This document shows, in pieces, positions 45,093 through 54,023 of a stretch of DNA of 64,000 bases. Source of the DNA: Sinomonas humi (GTDB lineage: Bacteria; Actinomycetota; Actinomycetes; Actinomycetales; Micrococcaceae); NCBI RefSeq assembly GCF_000802235.1, contig NZ_JTDL01000109.1:1-64000 (forward strand). The letters run 5' to 3'. Position 1 is the stretch's first letter; every line of letters begins with the position of its first letter. The notes under the pieces were generated by a model that was not told the origin of the DNA, did no database searches, and was given only the letters and a program-made list of their open reading frames with translations. The position numbers and the translations under genes are program-made.

Positions 45093-45162
45093 GGCGCCCT
45101 TCGGGACCCAGCCGGGGCGTCCCCCATGTTTGGCCGAAGGCGCGTCGGGAACCGACATCGGT

Positions 45163-45405
45163 ATGAGTGATAAGGAGACACTCGGCAGCCCGACGCCTGA
45201 GCCCGGGGCCGGTATCAGCCGGGACCCAGAGGATTGGGTGACCGGAGACGAGCCGATGACCGCCGCCCAGCGGAGCTACCTCGACACCCTGGCCCGCGAG
45301 GCGGGCGAGGAGCTCCCTGCGGACCTCACGAAGGCCCAGGCCTCAGAGCACATCGACCGACTCCAGAACAAGAGTGGCAGGTTGTCGCGGGACGCCGATT
45401 CCTGA
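45163..45405 (+). CDS. DUF3072 protein
   Basis: 80 residues. MTAAQRSYLDTLAREAGEELPADLTKAQASEHIDRLQ covers the DUF3072 domain, a short helical module common in actinobacteria. The start at 45163 gives the natural N-terminus MSDKETLGSP; the frame is open further upstream. Function unknown. Confidence 0.85.
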   Translation: MSDKETLGSPTPEPGAGISRDPEDWVTGDEPMTAAQRSYLDTLAREAGEELPADLTKAQASEHIDRLQNKSGRLSRDADS

Positions 45406-45442
45406 AGTTGACCCCCTAAACCCCTTCAGCGGGATGGTCAGA

Positions 45443-45538
45443 ATGAGTGACGATCAGAGCCTCAGCGAACTTCAGAACCTGCTGCTGGATAGCCCTGACC
45501 TCAAGACCTTCCTCAGCAGCCTCTCGTCAGCAGCAGCT
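45443..45538 (+). pseudogene. GAF-ANTAR regulator, 5' fragment
   Basis: ATG at 45443. It reads MSDDQSLSELQNLLLDSPDL and FLSSLSSAAA, the usual start of actinobacterial GAF-ANTAR proteins, then coding resemblance ends at the GCTC of 45536-45539. The same gene resumes at GCTC 48848-48851 in the same frame, with 3312 bp (a multiple of three) between. Confidence 0.75.
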
Positions 45539-45539
45539 C

Positions 45540-45658
45540 GACGCGCCTCCTGGTACACGATGTCCGCGTCGGTCTCGCCCGTGGCGATCTGCTCGCGGTA
45601 CGCGGGCCATGGAGGCCAGGATGGGGGCGGCGTCGAACTCGGCCGATCCGACGTCCAT
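45540..45658 (-). pseudogene. Truncated gene fragment at the left end of the insertion
   Basis: Starts at ATG 45658, 33 bp after the DUF6308 stop. It reads DVGSAEFDAAPILASMA, then after a one-base shift YREQIATGETDADIVYQEAR, and is cut off at the insertion boundary. Family not recognised. Confidence 0.5.
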
Positions 45659-45691
45659 GAATGCCTGTGTGCGGCCCGCCCCGCTTTCGGC

Positions 45692-46390
45692 TCAGACGGG
45701 TGCGGCTTCGGCTGCGCGCCGTCCCCGCCGCTTGGGCGGCAGGTCCGCCAATGCCTTCTGCCCTGCCCTCCATGCGACGATGTCCAGGGCCCGGAGCGGG
45801 CTGATCGGCATCTGGTCTTCCGGGGCGAGGGCCGCCAGGGCTTCCCACTCCCGGTGGTGGCGCACCAGGTCATCCCGGACGGCGTCGAGCCAGGCCCGCG
45901 CGTAGCCCTCCCATGACCGGGCCTTCTCCACGGGTACGGGCGCGCCGTCGCACTCGGTGTAGCAGTGCCTGACCGCCACGTCGAAGACCGGGATGAGGCC
46001 GGGGCGCTTGCGGGAGAGCACCTTCGAAAGGGTTGTCATCCCCACGAACGCAGGCCTGCTGTCGAGGACCCCGAACAGGGCGGCGACCGACGCCAGGTCA
46101 TCCTCGGTCGCCTCGTCGAGCGCCAGCTGGGTCGGGACGTTCTGGAGGAGCTCGTTCAGGGTCGGGGTCAGGTCCTTGAGCGAGTAGTAGGTGGGCACCG
46201 GGTTCTGCGAGACGTTCAGCAGCGCCGGGGCCAGCAGGTCCGCGTCCCCGAGCAGCGGGGAGTCGGTGCCGGAGCCCTCGTAGGCGTCGTAGGCCGGGTA
46301 GCTGGAGCGCGGCGACGTCAGGTATTCGGTGGCCCAGGCCTTGGCCTGGTCGAGCTCGACGGTCAGCGCACCGACGGTGAGGGTGGTCAT
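45692..46390 (-). CDS. DUF6308 protein
   Basis: 232 residues. The pattern PRSSYPAYDAYEGSGTDSPLL near the start, LASVAALFGVLDSRPAFVGM and the later VAVRHCYTECDGAPVP match actinobacterial DUF6308 proteins, of unknown function. Follows the Fic gene by 57 bp on the same strand, so probably co-transcribed and a candidate partner (for example a target or antidote). Confidence 0.75.
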   Translation of the reverse strand: MTTLTVGALTVELDQAKAWATEYLTSPRSSYPAYDAYEGSGTDSPLLGDADLLAPALLNVSQNPVPTYYSLKDLTPTLNELLQNVPTQLALDEATEDDLASVAALFGVLDSRPAFVGMTTLSKVLSRKRPGLIPVFDVAVRHCYTECDGAPVPVEKARSWEGYARAWLDAVRDDLVRHHREWEALAALAPEDQMPISPLRALDIVAWRAGQKALADLPPKRRGRRAAEAAPV

Positions 46391-46447
46391 GGGCCCAAAG
46401 CTAGCCGACCGCGCCCGAGGCGGGCCGACGGCGCGCGGCGGCGGCGC

Positions 46448-47656
46448 TCAGTCGGCGCGTCCCCGCCGGCCGGCGCGCCGCGCGAAGGCGTCGAGCGCGT
46501 TCAGGATCTCCTCCGAGCGCCAGTTGCGGCCCATCTTGTGCTTGTTCACGCCTACGACGATCCCGGCCTCCTCGAGCTGGCCCATGGCCCGCCACGCGGT
46601 CTGACGGGAGAGCCCGAGCTCGTCCTCGAGCACCTTCGAGGTCACCACCGGCTGGCGCGTGAGCAGGTCTGCGACCTTCCAGACGGCGTTGTCGGCGCGG
46701 GCCGAGATCCTCCCGTTCCAGGACTCTCGTGCCTGCCCGATGTCGGATGCGAGGCGCCGGCCGTTCTCGATGGCACGGAAGGCCGCCTCTGCACCCATCC
46801 ACACGATGGCCTCGGGGTCCCCCTCCCGGTAGGAGTCCAGGGCCAGGTGGTAGGACCGGACGTCGACGAGGAGGCCTGCGGAGATCGGGACCGTGACATT
46901 CCTGGTGAGGCCCTTGCCCCGCAGGATTGCCTGCAGCAGGGCGCGCCCGGTGCGGCCGTTGCCGTCGGCGAAGGGGTGGATGGTCTCGAACTGGGCGTGG
47001 GCGAGCATGGCGTGGGCGAGCACCTGGACGTCGTTGCGCTTGACGAACGCGGCGAGATCGTCGATCAGCTCTGGCACGCGCTCGAACCGCGGGGCGACAT
47101 AGTCCGCACCGACCGGGGTCCGGGCGCTGGTGCCGATCCAGACCGGCTCCTCGCGCCATTTCCCTGCCTGGCCGGGGTCGGCGTGCGCCATGAGCGCGCG
47201 GTGCATGGCGAGGATGGTCTCAGGCGTCAGGTCGTCGGCCGCGGCGAGGGCGGCCTTCATCGCAGAGACGTTGTCGACGATCAGGGTGGCGTTCTGCCTG
47301 GACTGGTCCCCGAGCTCGGCCATGGCGACGCTGCGGGCGCTGGCAGAGACGTTCTCGATCATCGACGAGGAGACGGACTCGGTGCGCAGCAGCACCGATG
47401 CGAATGGGGCGAGGCCCGCTCCGAGCTCGGAGTCGAACTCCCGGATGGCGACGGCGGCGTCCTCGAGCTCTGCGGCGACGCTGCCCGTCGGCGAGTACTC
47501 TGCCTGTCGGATCAGGGCCGGGACCGCAGCCTCGTAGCGGTTGGCCTGCTCCCCGAGTGCGGCGCGGGGGCCGAACTCGTAGCGGCTGGTCCATTCCAAG
47601 GACTCGTGTCCGATCGCGGGCCAGCCCGCTCTTGCGGTTTCCGTCGCTGCCACCAT
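46448..47656 (-). CDS. Fic-family protein with C-terminal winged helix
   Basis: 402 residues. The N-terminal Fic_N region has the inhibitory helix SSMIEN (S97, E101, N102), which blocks ATP in class II Fic proteins. The catalytic HPFADGNGRTGR is at 227-238 with H227. The C-terminal about 70 residues look like a winged helix (KVLEDELGLSRQTAWRAMGQLEEAGIV). It probably AMPylates a protein and may repress its own promoter, which carries a perfect palindrome. GGAAGGAGGTC precedes the ATG. Lies in the insertion, but appears intact. Confidence 0.93.
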   Translation of the reverse strand: MVAATETARAGWPAIGHESLEWTSRYEFGPRAALGEQANRYEAAVPALIRQAEYSPTGSVAAELEDAAVAIREFDSELGAGLAPFASVLLRTESVSSSMIENVSASARSVAMAELGDQSRQNATLIVDNVSAMKAALAAADDLTPETILAMHRALMAHADPGQAGKWREEPVWIGTSARTPVGADYVAPRFERVPELIDDLAAFVKRNDVQVLAHAMLAHAQFETIHPFADGNGRTGRALLQAILRGKGLTRNVTVPISAGLLVDVRSYHLALDSYREGDPEAIVWMGAEAAFRAIENGRRLASDIGQARESWNGRISARADNAVWKVADLLTRQPVVTSKVLEDELGLSRQTAWRAMGQLEEAGIVVGVNKHKMGRNWRSEEILNALDAFARRAGRRGRAD

Positions 47657-47688
47657 GACCTCCTTCCGAGTTGGGAACCCTGTCGAAG

Positions 47689-47722
47689 TTTTGTTTCAAC
47701 TCCTATGCTAGTTGAAACAAAA
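47689..47722. promoter_or_regulatory. Perfect 13-bp palindromic operator upstream of fic
   Basis: TTTTGTTTCAACT (47689-47701), 8-bp spacer, AGTTGAAACAAAA (47710-47722), 33 bp upstream of the fic start. It is strongly A/T-rich against its surroundings. Likely bound by the Fic protein's own winged helix; this is inferred. Confidence 0.75.
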
Positions 47723-47804
47723 GTGAAGCGGCAGTTGGATCTGCGCCGGGACTTGGAACGACCGGGGAGGGGGCGTCTCAAGTGCTTCGACGTCGCCCGC
47801 GCAC

Positions 47805-47838
47805 GGGAGGGGCCGGAAGCGAAGGCCCGGCCCCTCCC
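47805..47838 (-). terminator. Terminator behind the AAA gene remnant
   Basis: 12-bp perfect stem (47805-47816 / 47827-47838) and a 10-nt loop, 12 bp past the stop. Confidence 0.7.
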
Positions 47839-47850
47839 ATGCGTCCACTG

Positions 47851-48850
47851 TCAGGCGGCGGCGACCACCCGGTGCTGGGTGTGCTGGAACAGCGCCATGA
47901 ACGCCGCCCGGAACCGCTCCGGGACCCGCTTGCCCTTCGGTAGCTGGTTCAGCAGCTTCGTCGCGCCCGGCATCGCCACGTCCGGCTTGCCGTTCTCAGC
48001 GAACACGGTCAGCACGTGCGCCGCCGGGGACCAGTTGGCATCCGAGAGCAGGCCGAGGGCCGTCACCGACTGGGCGAGGGCGAACAGCTTGTCCGGGCGG
48101 GCGCCGAAGTCCACGATCGAGGGGTCGTTCATGACCTCCAGCGGGTCGTAGAGGTCGTTCGCGGCGACCCACGCGAGGTACTCCGTCCCGGCGCCGTGCC
48201 CGACGAGCCCCTCCAGCACCAGCCGGGCGGCTTCCATGTCCTCCGGCTCCAGCTGGGCCAGGACCTCGATCGCGTTCGACCAGCTGCGCGGGGAGGGCCA
48301 CGCCTTCCCGGCCTTCGTCAGGTCCTTGGGCGGCTCCGGGGCGAGGTGCCTGCTGTTGTTCTTGATGAACGTCGCGACCTGCCCGGCGACCACCGCGCGG
48401 CGGGTTGACGGGTCGGCGGAGAGGATCCGGTCGAGCGCCGGGTACTGGACGTGGTCGAAGCCGGTGACGATGTTGTCGAGCCAGACGCCGCTGTCGAACT
48501 GCCAGTCCAGGTGCAGGAACCGGTTCGCCATGGCCGGGGCGAGGTCGTAGGCGTCCACCGCCGTGTCGGTCGGGTTCGCCGCCGCGACGATCGCCACGTG
48601 CGGCTCGAGAGCGTCCTCCCCGACCACGCGCTCCTGCACGGGGCGGAGCATGCCCTTCATCACCGAGGGGGCCGCGGTGTTGAACTCGTCCAGGAACAGG
48701 AGCGCCCGCCCTTGGCCTTGTTGAGCCGCCGCACCCACCCGAAGGTCGAGTAGGAGACGACCCCCTCCTTCTCCACCATGACCCCGAGGAAGTCGGTGGC
48801 CTCGCGGGTGGACCCGACCAGAGTCTCCACGTGCATGCCCCACGACTGCT
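47851..48850 (-). pseudogene. MoxR-like AAA ATPase remnant
   Basis: The C-terminal part reads ALLFLDEFNTAAPSVMKGML (Walker B with sensor region), then IVAAANPTD and NRFLHLDW. Upstream another frame reads GMHVETLVGSTREATDFLG and FGWVRRLNKAKG; one missing base near 48710 separates them. The Walker A part is absent because the gene is cut by the right insertion boundary. So it is both truncated and frameshifted. Confidence 0.8.
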
Positions 48851-49472
48851 CAGCGGCTGTCCTCGGACTTCCCCGTGCACTGCAGCGTTACGGTCGGCAG
48901 GAACGGGCGGCCGATGACGCTCGGTGAGAGCGATCAAGAGGCGCTCGAGCTGGACAAGATCCAGTACAGGAGCCTTGAGGGCCCGTGCATGGAGGTCCTG
49001 CGGACGGGGCAGGTCTACGACATCAGGGACGTGCAGAGCGAGGACCGCTGGGCCGGACACATAGACGCCATGCGCGAGAGCGAGATCCGCAGCGTGCTCG
49101 GCGTACCCATCCCGCTGCGGGGCGAGGCGAGCGCCTCGCTCAACAGCTACGCGGAAGCCGTCGGCGCGTTCGGCGGCGAGACCAGGCAGGCCGCCCTCGA
49201 TTTCGCCAAGTTCGCTTCCACCTCCGTGACTTTGGCGCTTCGCATCACGGCCGAATCCGAAAGGGCCTCGGACCTTGAGGCAGCCCTCGAGTCCCGCACA
49301 GCCATCAACCTCGCTGCGCGGTGTGATCATGGCCCAGTCGCGCTGCACGTCTCAGGAGGCGATGGAGATCCTCAAGCGGGCCTCCAACCAGCGCAATATG
49401 AAGGTGCGCGACATCGCCAGTTCGATCCTGGAGAGGTTCGACGATCCGAAGCCGCGCACTCATTTCACGTAG
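48848..49472 (+). pseudogene. GAF-ANTAR regulator, 3' fragment
   Basis: Reads LSSDFPVHCSVTVGRNGRPM and LRSVLGVPI-like IRSVLGVPIPL (GAF domain). The ANTAR part is frame-shifted: the frame ends AINLAARC while the next frame continues GVIMAQSRCTSQEAMEILKRA and stops at 49472. So the gene carries both the 3.3-kb insertion and a one-base shift near 49315. ANTAR domains bind RNA hairpins to block terminators. Confidence 0.82.
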
Positions 49473-49548
49473 CGCCGCCCAATGTCTGCTCAAGCTCAAG
49501 GCGGGTAGTCCTCAACTAAGGCTCGGGAATGACGGGGATGGGATCGCT

Positions 49549-49794
49549 ATGGATGAGACGACGCGCTTCGCCGAAGAGTGTGCTGTGGGGCAAGTGCGGA
49601 GGGACAACGGGATCAGCATGGTCGCGATCGGTGTGGTGGTGATGATGTTCGGGATTGTCGTCCCGATGAAACCGAACGTCACAGGCCTCATCGGCTTTGC
49701 CCTGATAGTTGCGGCGTGCTTCATGATCTCGTCCGGAAGACGGAAGATCCGCCGCGCGCTTGACGGCCTAGTCGGGAATCTTCAGCACCATTGA
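49549..49794 (+). CDS. Small membrane protein (81 residues)
   Basis: Two spans (about 23-42 and 46-62, MVAIGVVVMMFGIVVPM and LIGFALIVAACFMIS) and a basic tail RRKIRRALDG. Its stop overlaps the TTG start of the next gene. Family not recognised. Confidence 0.7.
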   Translation: MDETTRFAEECAVGQVRRDNGISMVAIGVVVMMFGIVVPMKPNVTGLIGFALIVAACFMISSGRRKIRRALDGLVGNLQHH

Positions 49795-50723
49795 AAGCCA
49801 TCGGACTGGACGAATGCGGGGGCCCGGAGGTTCTGGGAATTCATGAACTCCCCGAGCCCCATCCCGGCTCGCGCGAAGTGCGGATTCGGGTCGGAGGAAT
49901 TGCGGTGAGCCCGACGGATACTTCTTTCCGTTCGAGTCCCGCTCGTCACCCGGAAGGCTCCAAGCCCCCGTTCATCCCTGGGATGGATGCGGCCGGGGTG
50001 GTAGACGAGGTGGGACCGGAAAGCCGGTGGAAAGTCGGCGACGAGGTAATGGCAATCGCTCTTCCGAATTCCCAGCATGGCGGGGCCTACGTGGAGTATC
50101 TCGTCGCACCCGACGATTCGATTGCGCGGATTCCCGGGAACACGAGCATTGAAGAAGCGGCCACCATTCCCATGAACGGGCTGACCGCGACCCAGATCCT
50201 CGAACTTCTCGACCTCAAGCCCGGCCAGACGCTCGCCGTCACTGGTGCTGCGGGCACGCTCGGCAACTACGTGATCCAGCTCGCCAAGAATGCGGGCCTC
50301 AGAGTAATTGGGGATTCGGCCGAGAAAGACAGGGAACTGGTCGAATCCCTCGGGACGGACTACGTCGTCGCACGCGGGGATGCCGTAGCCCAGCACATCC
50401 GGGAAATTGTGCCTGAGGGTGTGGACGGCCTCGTCGATACGGCCCTCCTTCACGAGAAGGTCGTGCCCGCAGTGAAGGACGGCCGCGTCTTCGTTTCGGT
50501 TCGAGGCTGGAAAGGCGACGGCGCCCGTGGCATTCGCTTCGAAGCGGCCTCGGTCCGCGCCGAATACCTCGCGCATTCAAAACTGGAAGCATTGCGGGAG
50601 GCTGTCGAGCAAGGAATCTTGACCCCTCGCGTGGCCGCGGTTCTGCCGGCCGATCAGGCTCCCGAGGCTCACCGGCGTCTTGAAGCCGGAGGGACTAGAG
50701 GGCGTTTTGTTCTGAAGTTCTGA
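49791..50723 (+). CDS. NADP-dependent zinc-less oxidoreductase (MDR/quinone oxidoreductase type)
   Basis: 310 residues. PFIPGMDAAGVVDEVG, GAYVEYLVAP, AATIPMNGLTATQILELL and the nucleotide site VTGAAGTLGNYVIQLAK place it with quinone oxidoreductase-like MDR enzymes; no structural zinc Cys cluster is present. TTG start overlapping the upstream stop (TTGA). Confidence 0.9.
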   Translation: MKAIGLDECGGPEVLGIHELPEPHPGSREVRIRVGGIAVSPTDTSFRSSPARHPEGSKPPFIPGMDAAGVVDEVGPESRWKVGDEVMAIALPNSQHGGAYVEYLVAPDDSIARIPGNTSIEEAATIPMNGLTATQILELLDLKPGQTLAVTGAAGTLGNYVIQLAKNAGLRVIGDSAEKDRELVESLGTDYVVARGDAVAQHIREIVPEGVDGLVDTALLHEKVVPAVKDGRVFVSVRGWKGDGARGIRFEAASVRAEYLAHSKLEALREAVEQGILTPRVAAVLPADQAPEAHRRLEAGGTRGRFVLKF

Positions 50724-50736
50724 GCCGACTTTCGGC

Positions 50737-51330
50737 CTATTTCTCTGGTTGCTCCCTCAGGTGCGCCTCCACAACGAGTCGCCCGAGGCGGCGTCCGAGC
50801 TCGGCAGCTTCGCTCTCCCCCTCTGCGGAGGAGACGATCGAGCCCTTGATGAGCGTCTGGAGCTCTGCAGCGAACCCAACGGGGTCTGGGATGCCCCGCT
50901 CGGCGGCGAAGCGAGCTATGTCCTCCCGCAGCAGCGCCGAGTAATGGATGCAAGCCTTCCCGAGCCGGTGCTCAGGCCCGAGTTCCATCAGCACGTGGAT
51001 GAAGGACCTGGCCTCGGGGACGTGGGCGCGGAACAGCTCGGCATAGACGTCGAATACTCCCAATAACGCCATCGGTCCCTCCCCTGCCGCTTGCACCGCC
51101 GCGGCAAGTTCCTTCTGACGCTCCTGGTACAGGCGTTCCAGATAGACCAGGCCGAGCTCGTCCTTTGAGGCGAAGTGCCGGTAGAAGCTCGCCTTGGCGA
51201 CGTCGGAGCGAGCCAAAAGCTCCTCGATCCCGGTGTCCCGGACGCCTTGGGCGGCATACAGCTCGAAGGCCGCGGCGAGAACCCGTTCCCGGACACTCGG
51301 TCGGTCCTTGCGCCTCTGCTCGGCATCCAT
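50737..51330 (-). CDS. TetR/AcrR-family regulator
   Basis: 197 residues from ATG 51330 (a TTG lies directly before it). The HTH (about 10-58) has [27 protein letters not shown]; the C-terminal ligand domain has WP-like [15 protein letters not shown]. Convergent with the MDR gene and divergent from an alcohol dehydrogenase gene, with two palindromes between, so it probably controls that dehydrogenase and itself. Confidence 0.92.
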   Translation of the reverse strand: MDAEQRRKDRPSVRERVLAAAFELYAAQGVRDTGIEELLARSDVAKASFYRHFASKDELGLVYLERLYQERQKELAAAVQAAGEGPMALLGVFDVYAELFRAHVPEARSFIHVLMELGPEHRLGKACIHYSALLREDIARFAAERGIPDPVGFAAELQTLIKGSIVSSAEGESEAAELGRRLGRLVVEAHLREQPEK

Positions 51331-51336
51331 CAAGAC

Positions 51337-51360
51337 ATCGTACGATACAGACCTGTCTGT
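51337..51360. promoter_or_regulatory. Candidate TetR operator
   Basis: ATCGTACGAT (51337-51346) and ACAGAC-CT-GTCTGT (51347-51360), two abutting palindromes just upstream of the tetR start. Confidence 0.6.
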
Positions 51361-51508
51361 CTACCTCATGTTTCTTCCTGCGATTACCTTGTCCGCTCGG
51401 GGCTTAGCCCGCCCCAGCGTGGGTATCGTTACGGGTGTCTCCGTCGCCTTCGGCGCCAAGGCCAAAGCCGCCAGCCGGAAGCAAGACCAACCAACCAAGG
51501 AGAACCCT

Positions 51509-52552
51509 TTGCTCACCGTCAACGCCTATGCCGCCCCGTCTTCCGACGCTCCCCTCGAGCCGGTGAGGATCACCCGCCGCGATGTGGGCCCCAAGGATGT
51601 TCTGATCGAGATCAAGTACGCCGGCATCTGCCACTCCGATATCCACACCGTCCGGGAAGAGTGGGGCCCGATCAAGCACCCCCTCGTCGTCGGCCATGAG
51701 ATCGTGGGACTCGTCGCGGAGGTCGGCTCCGAAGTAACCAAGCACGCCGTCGGCGACCGGGTCGGCGTCGGCTGCATGGTCAACTCCTGCCGGGAATGCG
51801 AGAACTGCCTCGCGGGTGAGGAGCAGTACTGCCTCAACGGCAACGTCGGCACCTACGGCAGCGTCGACCGCGATGGGACCATCACCCAGGGTGGCTACTC
51901 GACGCACGTCGTGGTGGACGAGGACTTCGTCCTGCGCGTCCCCGAGTCGCTCGACTTCGCGGCCGCCGCCCCGCTCCTCTGCGCCGGAATCACGACCTAC
52001 TCTCCCCTGCGCCACTGGGAGGCCGGCCCCGGGAAGCGGGTCGCCGTCGTCGGAATGGGCGGCCTTGGCCACATGGCCGTCAAGCTCGCCCACGCCATGG
52101 GCGCCGAGGTCACCGTGCTCTCGCGGAGCCTCTCGAAGAAGGACGACGGCCTGCGCCTCGGCGCGGACCACTACTTCGCGACCGAGGATGCAAAGACGTT
52201 CGAGGAGCTCAAGAACAGCTTCGACCTGATCGTCAACACCGTCTCGGCACCGATCGACCTCGCCGCCTACCTCGGGCTCCTGCGCCGCAACGGCACCATG
52301 GTCAACGTGGGCGCTCCCGCCGAGCCGCTGCCCCTCACGGTATTCACCCTCTTCCGCAACCGCCGTTCCTTCGCCGGCTCGAGCATCGGCGGAATCCGTG
52401 AAACCCAGGAGATGCTCGACTTCTGCGCCGAGCACGGCATCATCCCGGACACCGAACTCATCGACGCCTCGTACATCAACGAGGCATGGAAGCGCGTCCT
52501 CTCCTCGGACGTCCGCTACCGCTTCGTCATCGACGCGGCGACCTTCGCCTAA
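51509..52552 (+). CDS. Zinc-dependent alcohol dehydrogenase (CAD type)
   Basis: 347 residues from TTG 51509, with AAGGAGA upstream. Catalytic zinc [13 protein letters not shown] and [12 protein letters not shown], structural zinc [15 protein letters not shown], nucleotide site [17 protein letters not shown]. Cinnamyl-alcohol-dehydrogenase-like family, NADP-preferring aldehyde reductases (YahK/AdhC type). The frame is open further upstream to 51194 but without a better start. Confidence 0.93.
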   Translation: MLTVNAYAAPSSDAPLEPVRITRRDVGPKDVLIEIKYAGICHSDIHTVREEWGPIKHPLVVGHEIVGLVAEVGSEVTKHAVGDRVGVGCMVNSCRECENCLAGEEQYCLNGNVGTYGSVDRDGTITQGGYSTHVVVDEDFVLRVPESLDFAAAAPLLCAGITTYSPLRHWEAGPGKRVAVVGMGGLGHMAVKLAHAMGAEVTVLSRSLSKKDDGLRLGADHYFATEDAKTFEELKNSFDLIVNTVSAPIDLAAYLGLLRRNGTMVNVGAPAEPLPLTVFTLFRNRRSFAGSSIGGIRETQEMLDFCAEHGIIPDTELIDASYINEAWKRVLSSDVRYRFVIDAATFA

Positions 52553-52564
52553 AAGCACCAAAAC

Positions 52565-52606
52565 GACGACGGCGCCCCGGGCCAAGAGGCTCGGGGCGCC
52601 GTCGTC
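52565..52606 (+). terminator. Terminator of the alcohol dehydrogenase gene
   Basis: 15-bp perfect stem (52565-52579 / 52592-52606) with a 12-nt loop. Confidence 0.85.
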
Positions 52607-52625
52607 TTCGGTCTTCCCTCTCACG

Positions 52626-52719
52626 GAGGCAGACGTTTCTCGCGAAGGCGGACGTTTCTCACGAGAGCGGACGTTTAGGCGCGCTGCAACGTGCGCTTTC
52701 GCCACAAACGTCCGCTCTC
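52626..52719. repeat. ACGTTTCTC repeat cluster with inverted arm
   Basis: GGACGTTT-type units repeat with 19-20 bp phase (about 52631, 52650, 52669), and GAGAGCGGACGTTT (52663-52676) is perfectly inverted at 52706-52719. A third intergenic repeat type in this window. Confidence 0.75.
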
Positions 52720-52823
52720 GGGGCGCCAACGCAGGATCCGCCAAAGATTTGGCAAGATTCCCGAGGCCTGCCCCTCTAGCAGTGTGGGATGTGAATGGGT
52801 GCTTTCAAGAAGGGGTTGTCGAC

Positions 52824-54023
52824 GTGGTCCACCAACGCAACGCCGTCTCTCCAGGCGATGCGTGGGCGGGTCGGGACAGTCAGGATAAGAAGCGAAAGCG
52901 ACTCGAATCGCTGACGAGCCTGCGGTTCTTCGCGGCGACCGCGGTGGCGCTCATGCACGGGCTGAACCGCTACGACCTCCCGGTCGTGAATCTCGGCTTC
53001 GTGGGGGTGAGCTTCTTCTTCGTCCTCTCCGGATTCGTCCTGACGTGGTCGGATTCCACGGTCGCAGGCACAGCGGCATTCCTCAGGAACCGTTTCGCCA
53101 AGCTGTTCCCACTGAGTGCGGCAACATTGGCGATCGCGGCAGTCGTGCCAGTCGCACCGAATTCCAGCCGGCTCTCCTTCCTCCAGAGTCTGACATTGAC
53201 CCAGGCATGGCGGCCGTCCTCGGCGACGTCCTTCAACCCAGTGACGTGGTCATTGTCGGCCGAGGCCTTCTTCTATCTCCTGCTGCCCGCGCTTCTCGCT
53301 GTGCTGCGTCGGCTCAACGCTCGCGAACTGACCGCCGCCGTTGTCCTCCTCGCGGTCCTGCAGCCCGCTATGTGGCTGGTCTGCCAGCTCACCCTCGGCG
53401 TACAGGTAGGGCCCTGGGCGGGGCACTTCTTCACGTATGACTTCCCCCCGTACCGCCTGCCTGAGTTCGCCATCGGCGTCGCCCTGGCCCTTCTCCTAGA
53501 AAAGGGGCACACACCGTCTCAGGCCGGCCAGCTCGCCGTCATGTCATTCGCAACAGCCGGAGCGGCCCTCGCACTCACGGCCAGCTTCCTGCACTTCACT
53601 CCCTACGGGGCCATCGACGCGCTCGTACTGCCAGCGATCATCGTCCTAATCTGGACAGCTGCCCTTCGCGAGCTCACCGGAACCAGCCGGTTCCTCGCCC
53701 ACCCCCGTCTTGTCGCCTTGGGAAACCGCTCCTTCTCTTTCTACATGGTGCACTACCTCGTCCTCGGAGCCGTCGGACTCTTGATCGGTCTGGGGCCTCA
53801 AGACCTCCCATGGTGGCTCGTGCCACCAGCCCTCCTCACGGCCGCAGCCATTGCAGGGCTGGCGTACCGCTTCGTCGAGAATCCCTGCGGACGAGCCATC
53901 CGGGACTTGTTCTCCGGCAAGACGGCCCCGGCCCCCGCCTCGACGTCTTCAGCAGGACTCCCGGATCTCGGCGATGGGCAGCCGGCAGAGGCCGGCATCG
54001 GCCTCAGCGGACGGGACCTATGA
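52824..54023 (+). CDS. Acyltransferase 3 (OafA/YrhL-like) membrane protein
   Basis: 399 residues from GTG 52824, chosen for the GGGG site ten bases upstream; the frame is open further upstream. Ten spans. LTSLRFFAATAVALMHG carries the conserved His, GFVGVSFFFVLSGFVL and WSLSAEAFFYLLLP are diagnostic. It transfers acyl groups to extracellular polysaccharide or lipid. Its stop overlaps the next gene (ATGA). Confidence 0.92.
   Translation: MVHQRNAVSPGDAWAGRDSQDKKRKRLESLTSLRFFAATAVALMHGLNRYDLPVVNLGFVGVSFFFVLSGFVLTWSDSTVAGTAAFLRNRFAKLFPLSAATLAIAAVVPVAPNSSRLSFLQSLTLTQAWRPSSATSFNPVTWSLSAEAFFYLLLPALLAVLRRLNARELTAAVVLLAVLQPAMWLVCQLTLGVQVGPWAGHFFTYDFPPYRLPEFAIGVALALLLEKGHTPSQAGQLAVMSFATAGAALALTASFLHFTPYGAIDALVLPAIIVLIWTAALRELTGTSRFLAHPRLVALGNRSFSFYMVHYLVLGAVGLLIGLGPQDLPWWLVPPALLTAAAIAGLAYRFVENPCGRAIRDLFSGKTAPAPASTSSAGLPDLGDGQPAEAGIGLSGRDL

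Larger units (their letters stand above)
45539..48850. other. Foreign insertion inside the GAF-ANTAR gene
   Basis: 3312 bp bounded by the microhomology GCTC. All its genes lie on the minus strand: a 5'-truncated AAA ATPase, a Fic protein, a DUF6308 protein and a 3'-truncated fragment. No transposase, integrase or terminal inverted repeats are seen, so it looks like a piece of a defence or toxin-type operon captured by illegitimate recombination, or a deletion-scarred larger element. Confidence 0.7.

Noticed and set aside
45539-48850. Complete transposon or integrative element
   Set aside because: No transposase, integrase or terminal repeats, and both end genes are truncated.
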